From Nematostella vectensis (lineage: Eukaryota; Cnidaria; Anthozoa; Actiniaria; Edwardsiidae): a DNA stretch of 64,000 nt. Positions 58,672-64,000 of the stretch are shown in pieces. Within the stretch, counting starts at the first letter, position 1. Every line of letters begins with the position of its first letter. The stretch covers positions 11,585,181 through 11,649,180 of the forward strand of contig NC_064036.1 in the NCBI RefSeq assembly GCF_932526225.1. The letters run 5' to 3'. Both the position numbers and the translations under genes were made by a program. The notes under the pieces are model-generated. The model did not search any database, had not been told where the DNA came from, and saw only the letters and a program-made list of their open reading frames with translations.

Positions 58672-59109
58672 CCTCCCTCCCCCCCCCCCCCCCCCACAAT
58701 AGCCATTGCTGTAGTATCATATAGACTGTTATATTTTTTTCCCGACGTTGGCCCGTCTTCTTAACATTTACACATTGGTGGTATCTGCCATACATTTATT
58801 TGCCCTAACAATCTTCCTCCCTTTTCGATATTTCTATGTTTCGAATTGTTTAAGCAGCCAGTGCAATTGGACTATGTACATATGCACTAGAACGTTTAAT
58901 ATATTAATTGTTCATCATTGTGTATTTAGAGTAATTATTTGAAGTAGGTTTATTAATATATTCTTAGTAAACGATTAGCATAAGTTCTGTATGTACATGG
59001 CATTAGTTGAATGTTGTAAAGTACAGGCGCATTTTCTGTAAATCCAATGGTTCTGGTTCTAACGTTATGACTGGGAGATGCCAGTCTGATTTTCGTGTGC
59101 ACAAAATCT

Positions 59110-59115
59110 AATAAA
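59110..59115 (+). terminator. Poly(A) signal of the aminopeptidase gene
   Basis: AATAAA lies about 440 bases after the TGA stop (58669-58671), at the end of an AT-rich 3' untranslated region that begins with a run of C (about 58678-58695). Confidence 0.6.
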
Positions 59116-59965
59116 AAAAGTTATAGCTCTAGCGGCAAACAAATGATAGCAATTAGCTCCTCTCTTGCCTTTTCTATTATTGAATATGCCTTATACAAGT
59201 GACAACGCCCCCCCCCCCCCCCACCCCACCCCAGCGGCGTGGTTCTGTTTGGGTTCCCTGTCTTGTTAGGGGTTCCCTGTGGTTGATAATGTGACATTAC
59301 CCGAAACCCTTTTCTTAGCCTCTCTTATGTTATTATTTCAACTAGAGTGATGTTCCCGAGATAAAGCGGGAATCAAGTGCACTTAACTGCCATGATTTGT
59401 GCGAGCGTGAGGTAGTTATAAATAAGGGCAATTTCCACGTCTTTAATTGAGCGTGCCCGTAGAAGGCAAATCATTGCTTTTTCTTTTGGCGACAGCGGTT
59501 CCGGGGACAGTCCTTTGTGTTATCTTTTACTTGGGCAGCCCATTTTGGCTGCTTCTTTTGGCCACCACCCGCCCTTGTTGACTAACCTGCAAGAGATTTA
59601 GTGAAAATATGAGCAAAATGCGTTTCAAACACGAATTACTCGCGTGTCGAGCTATAATGTTTCTTTTGTGTCTAACAGTTATTATTCTTACGTCACATCT
59701 CATCATTTCTTAAATGTTATATGTAACCTTTGCCGCCTGTAGCCCTAAAGCTGTAATATTGGAAACAATAGTTTTCACGAGCATCATTTAAAGGAGCAAG
59801 AGCTAGGCAAGAGCTAGACCCTATTTAGCTGAGGATCGAGCTTTTGCAAAAGATGCATTTTTGTGTTTAACTCGCACTAACGACTAGTGTTCTGGCACTT
59901 AGACTAGTGTTCTGGCACCTAGAGTGACCGCCGTTTAGATGTATTAATTACCAGTATTTCTAAAC

Positions 59966-60321
59966 TCAAAGTGCTTTATACTGACCCGCATGTTTTTTCT
60001 TTTGATTCTTTTTGTTGAGGTGACAGTGAGGATAAAAGCCTTCTCTTTTGGCAGTGCTCGTCACGTCGTTCCTGGCATCACTCATTGTGTAATAGGGGAT
60101 CCCGTTGTAGCTTAGACAATCCTTCTCTTCAGTGCTCCAATCTCTCGATCCATCATGCCAGATAGTGCTAAGATCGCCAGCACCTGCCAAATTATAATCA
60201 CAAGGAGCTCGTAAACGGACAGTTACATCCTGTTTTGTCGTGATTTGCATTAAGAGAGGGATGGCTTTTTTTAGCGAAGCTCCCACGCGGCGTGAAGCGC
60301 TGCGTGAACCGAGCTCCATAC
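59966..60321 (-). CDS. Possible terminal exon of an unknown minus-strand gene
   Basis: On the minus strand a good acceptor (TTTTTCTTAG, crossing 60322) is followed by about 118 open codons ending in a stop at 59966-59968. The translation has a mixed, protein-like composition with cysteines (RLRAPCDYNLAG, STIWHDGSRDWSTEEKDC) and a Lys-rich end. No upstream exon, start codon or poly(A) signal was identified and I do not recognise the family. Upstream minus-strand sequence is occupied by repeats, so this could be a relic. Confidence 0.3.
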
Positions 60322-60409
60322 CTAAGAAAAAGTGGTATATAAAACAAATATTGTAACAAATATTGGTAACCCATCGACTCGAGGTTTCGTGACGCGATGT
60401 CCGTCCGTC

Positions 60410-60790
60410 CCTTAAAAACATCGTATGACAACCAAACTTGGCAGGTGTCATGTATGTATCAAGGGAAGTGCAAAACTGGTCACGTGATTGGTGACGTCAT
60501 CGATGACGTCACTAGAAGCAAAAATATGCTGACGTCATCAAAATAAAAATAAAAATTTTATATTTCACGAAGGAAACAAAGTGTGACAACAAAACTCGGT
60601 AGGTGTGATGTTGTTTCAAGTGGGGTGCAATGAGATGGTCACGTGACGTCATCAATGACGTCAATAAATGAAAACTACCCTGACGCCGAAACATCGTATA
60701 TGACAACTAAACTTGTTATGTGTCATGTAGATGTGGGGGGTATAACAAGCTGGTCGCGTGATCTGTGAAATCGTTGACGTCATCAAAAAC
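60410..60790. repeat. Diverged tandem repeat with clustered CRE-like palindromes
   Basis: Three diverged units of about 120-170 bases begin with TATGACAACCAAACTTGG-like sequence (about 60422, 60585, 60698). Six perfect TGACGTCA sites lie at 60492, 60504, 60530, 60644, 60656 and 60775. The first pair forms one perfect 22-base palindrome (60491-60512). Confidence 0.75.
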
Positions 60791-61384
60791 AGAAATAATA
60801 ATAATATTTAATATTTTTTAAATTATTTAAGAGAAAATAAGCAAAGATTTGGTCGTTTGGAGCTCCGCTTTTAGGCAATGCCTAAATCTATATATTTCAG
60901 GTCACATATGCTTGTCTAATCACTAGGTTGTGTAGTATCTTAGGAAATCTTGACCTCTTTTCGGACCAGTGGAAAAAGTAACTGATGTGGTACCAAAACA
61001 GGGGCGAATTTAGGTGAAGCTTTGGCAGTCCCAACACAAAAAAACATGGCACAAGAAAGAAATCTCGTTTTTAGGCCGCCAAGAAACATGCCACAAGCCC
61101 CATTTAAAAAAAAAAATACCAGGTCCGCCCCTGCAAAGCAATCGTTTGTGCATCGTTTGTGTATTATAGCTGTACCTAACGATTGTTTATTCTTGATAGA
61201 GTTTGATTGCTTTGGTTGTTGATGTAAAGAATGGTTTCCATACGATTGCACACGATGGCGACAGGTGACTTTTTATATAATCGTACACGATCGCCAACTA
61301 TTATATGGAAGCCTTAAATGCGATTGGTTTTTTCTCTCTAATTGTTTGGTGACACATTTCATTGTATGATTGATGAGTTGATAA

Positions 61385-64000
61385 TTATAATGACGATGGT
61401 GATGATGGTGTTAATGTAAGTGATGTTGATAATGAGGCGATGATGGTGTTTATATGGGTGATGGTGTTAATAGAGGTGGTGGTGTTAATGATTATGATGA
61501 TGGTGTCAATGATGATGATGATGATGACGATGATGGTGTTAATAAAAGTGGTGGTGATAATGATTATGTGATGGTGATAATGAATATGATGATGATGATG
61601 GTGTTAATAAAAGTGGTGATGATAATGATTATGATGATGGTGTCAATGACGGTGTTAATAAAAGTGGTGGTGATAATGATTATGTGATGGTGATAATTAA
61701 TATGACGATGGTGTCAATGATGATGGTGTTAATAAAAATGGTGGTGATAATGATTATGTGATGGTGATAGTGATTATGGTGATGGTGTCAATGATGATGA
61801 TGATGATGGTGTTAATAAAAGTGCTGGTAATAATGATTATGTGATGGTGATAATGAATATGATGATGGTGTCAATGATGATGATGATGGTGTTAATAAAA
61901 ATGGTGGTGTCAATATGATGATGATGGTGTTAATAGAAGTGGTGGTGTCAATAAAGATGATGATGGTGTCAATGATGATCATGGTGGTGTTAATGTAAGT
62001 GGTGGTGTCAATAATGATGATGATGGTGTCAATGATGATGATGATGGTGTTAATAAAAGTGGTGATGATAATAATGAGGCGATGATGGTGTTTATATGGG
62101 TGATGGTGTTAATAGAGGTGGTGGTGTTAATGATTATGATGATGGTGTCAATGATGATGATGATGATGACGATGATGGTGTTAATAAAAGTGGTGGTGAT
62201 AATGATTATGTGATGGTGATAATGAATATGATGATGATGATGGTGTTAATAAAAGTGGTGATGATAATGATTATGATGATGGTGTCAATGACGGTGTTAA
62301 TAAAAGTGGTGGTGATAATGATTATGTGATGGTGATAATTAATATGACGATGGTGTCAATGATGATGGTGTTAATAAAAGTGGTGGTGATAATGATTATG
62401 TGATGGTGATAGTGATTATGGTGATGGTGTCAATGATGATGATGATGATGGTGTTAATAAAAGTGCTGGTAATAATGATTATGTGATGGTGATAATGAAT
62501 ATGATGATGGTGTCAATGATGATGATGATGGTGTTAATAAAAATGGTGGTGTCAATATGATGATGATGGTGTTAATAGAAGTGGTGGTGTCAATAAAGAT
62601 GATGATGGTGTCAATGATGATCATGGTGGTGTTAATGTAAGTGGTGGTGTCAATAATGATGATGATGGTGTCAATGATGATGATGATGGTGTTAATAAAA
62701 GTGGTGATGATAATGATTATGATGATGGTGTCAATGACGGTGTTAATAAAAGTGGTGGTGATAATGATTATGTGATGGTGATAATTAATATGACGATGGT
62801 GTCAATGATGATGGTGTTAATAAAAGTGGTGGTGATAATGATTATGTGATGGTGATAGTGATTATGGTGATGGTGTCAATGATGATGATGATGATGGTGT
62901 TAATAAAAGTGCTGGTAATAATGATTATGTGATGGTGATAATGAATATGATGATGGTGTCAATGATGATGATGATGGTGTTAATAAAAATGGTGGTGTCA
63001 ATATGATGATGATGGTGTTAATAGAAGTGGTGGTGTCAATAAAGATGATGATGGTGTCAATGATGATCATGGTGGTGTTAATGTAAGTGGTGGTGTCAAT
63101 AATGATGATGATGGTGTCAATGATGATGATGATGGTGTTAATAAAAGTGGTGATGATAATAATGAGGCGATGATGGTGTTTATATGGGTGATGGTGTTAA
63201 TAGAGGTGGTGGTGTTAATGATTATGATGATGGTGTCAATGATGATGATGATGATGACGATGATGGTGTTAATAAAAGTGGTGGTGATAATGATTATGTG
63301 ATGGTGATAATGAATATGATGATGATGATGGTGTTAATAAAAGTGGTGATGATAATGATTATGATGATGGTGTCAATGACGGTGTTAATAAAAGTGGTGG
63401 TGATAATGATTATGTGATGGTGATAATTAATATGACGATGGTGTCAATGATGATGGTGTTAATAAAAGTGGTGGTGATAATGATTATGTGATGGTGATAG
63501 TGATTATGGTGATGGTGTCAATGATGATGATGATGATGGTGTTAATAAAAGTGCTGGTAATAATGATTATGTGATGGTGATAATGAATATGATGATGGTG
63601 TCAATGATGATGATGATGGTGTTAATAAAAATGGTGGTGTCAATATGATGATGATGGTGTTAATAGAAGTGGTGGTGTCAATAAAGATGATGATGGTGTC
63701 AATGATGATCATGGTGGTGTTAATGTAAGTGGTGGTGTCAATAATGATGATGATGGTGTCAATGATGATGATGATGGTGTTAATAAAAGTGGTGATGATA
63801 ATGATTATGATGATGGTGTCAATGATGGTGTTAATAAAAGTGGTGGTGTTAATGATTATGTGATGGTGATAATTAATATGATGATGGTGTCAATGATGAT
63901 GGTGTTAATAAAAGTGGTGGTGATAATGATTATGTGATGGTGATATTGATCATGGTGATGGTGTCAATGATGATGATGATGATGGTGTTAATAAAAGTGC
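61385..64000. repeat. C-poor satellite with higher-order repeats, open at the window end
   Basis: Built from short units such as GATGATGGTGTTAATAAAAG and GTGGTGGTGATAATGATTA. Large blocks repeat almost without change: the segment starting at 61454 recurs at 62096 (642 bases later) and 63184 (1088 bases later). The longer period equals 642 plus a 446-base block that lacks a segment of about 196 bases beginning AATGAGGCGATGATGG. The plus strand has very few C. Open frames repeat with the blocks and are artefacts of the repeat. Confidence 0.95.

Larger units (their letters stand above)
59116..61384. other. Region downstream of the aminopeptidase gene
   Basis: It contains C runs near 59205-59222, a 22-base direct repeat (GACTAGTGTTCTGGCACTTA, 59882 and 59904), the minus-strand exon candidate at 59966-60321, and a repeat block with several CRE-like sites at 60410-60790. 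Nothing else looks coding. Confidence 0.5.

Noticed and set aside
61454-63417. Three identical 77-codon open frames (Asp/Asn/Gly then Met/Ile rich)
   Set aside because: They are copies of the same satellite block; identical translation reflects DNA duplication and not conserved coding.

Overview
This is a eukaryotic, animal-type genomic window. Genes are split into many short exons with GT-AG introns, AATAAA signals follow several genes, and the introns are crowded with MITE-like foldbacks, tRNA-derived repeats, minisatellites and homopolymer runs. The gene content is an LDLa/MAM/EGF mosaic receptor, an insect-gustatory-receptor-like protein, neutral sphingomyelinase and an M1 aminopeptidase. 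Together with the compact exon sizes this suggests a cnidarian, most likely a sea anemone such as Nematostella vectensis. That is an inference from gene families known to me, not a database match.

Layout (all convincing genes are on the + strand). (1) 184-19366: the 3' part of a large type I membrane protein. It has six MAM domains (the first partial), LDL-receptor class A domains, an unrecognised Cys-rich module, four tandem EGF-plus-Cys-module units, one membrane helix and a short tail with two NPxY motifs. (2) 21571-25539: a small five-exon gene for an acidic helical protein of about 163 residues that I do not recognise. (3) 28954-32592: a seven-helix gustatory receptor-like (Grl) gene with a 5'-truncated LINE in its first intron. 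(4) 33493-39817: a neutral sphingomyelinase (SMPD2 type). Its second intron holds a large inverted repeat whose spacer carries a dead pogo/Tigger transposon. (5) 42247-58671: a membrane aminopeptidase N-like M1 metallopeptidase with two alternative first exons, each encoding its own cytoplasmic tail and membrane anchor. (6) 61385-64000: a C-poor satellite with higher-order structure running off the window end. A weak minus-strand terminal exon candidate lies at 59966-60321.

The most striking pattern is that tandem repeats sit exactly on splice junctions. In the MAM/LDLa gene two large minisatellites (about 46 x 42 bp at 6409-8378 and about 26 x 55 bp at 9823-11287) each begin at an exon end. 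Every unit carries a copy of the last exon bases plus the 5' splice site. Two smaller arrays (5421-5590 and 12404-12640) do the same with the 3' splice site. Similar small duplications occur at donors in the Grl and aminopeptidase genes. The 42-bp array is a multiple of three and stays open in the exon frame for about 19 units, so it could add 14-residue repeats to the protein depending on which donor is used.

The genes are not an operon and I see no shared pathway. Four of the five encode or are predicted to encode membrane proteins, three of them acting at the cell surface.
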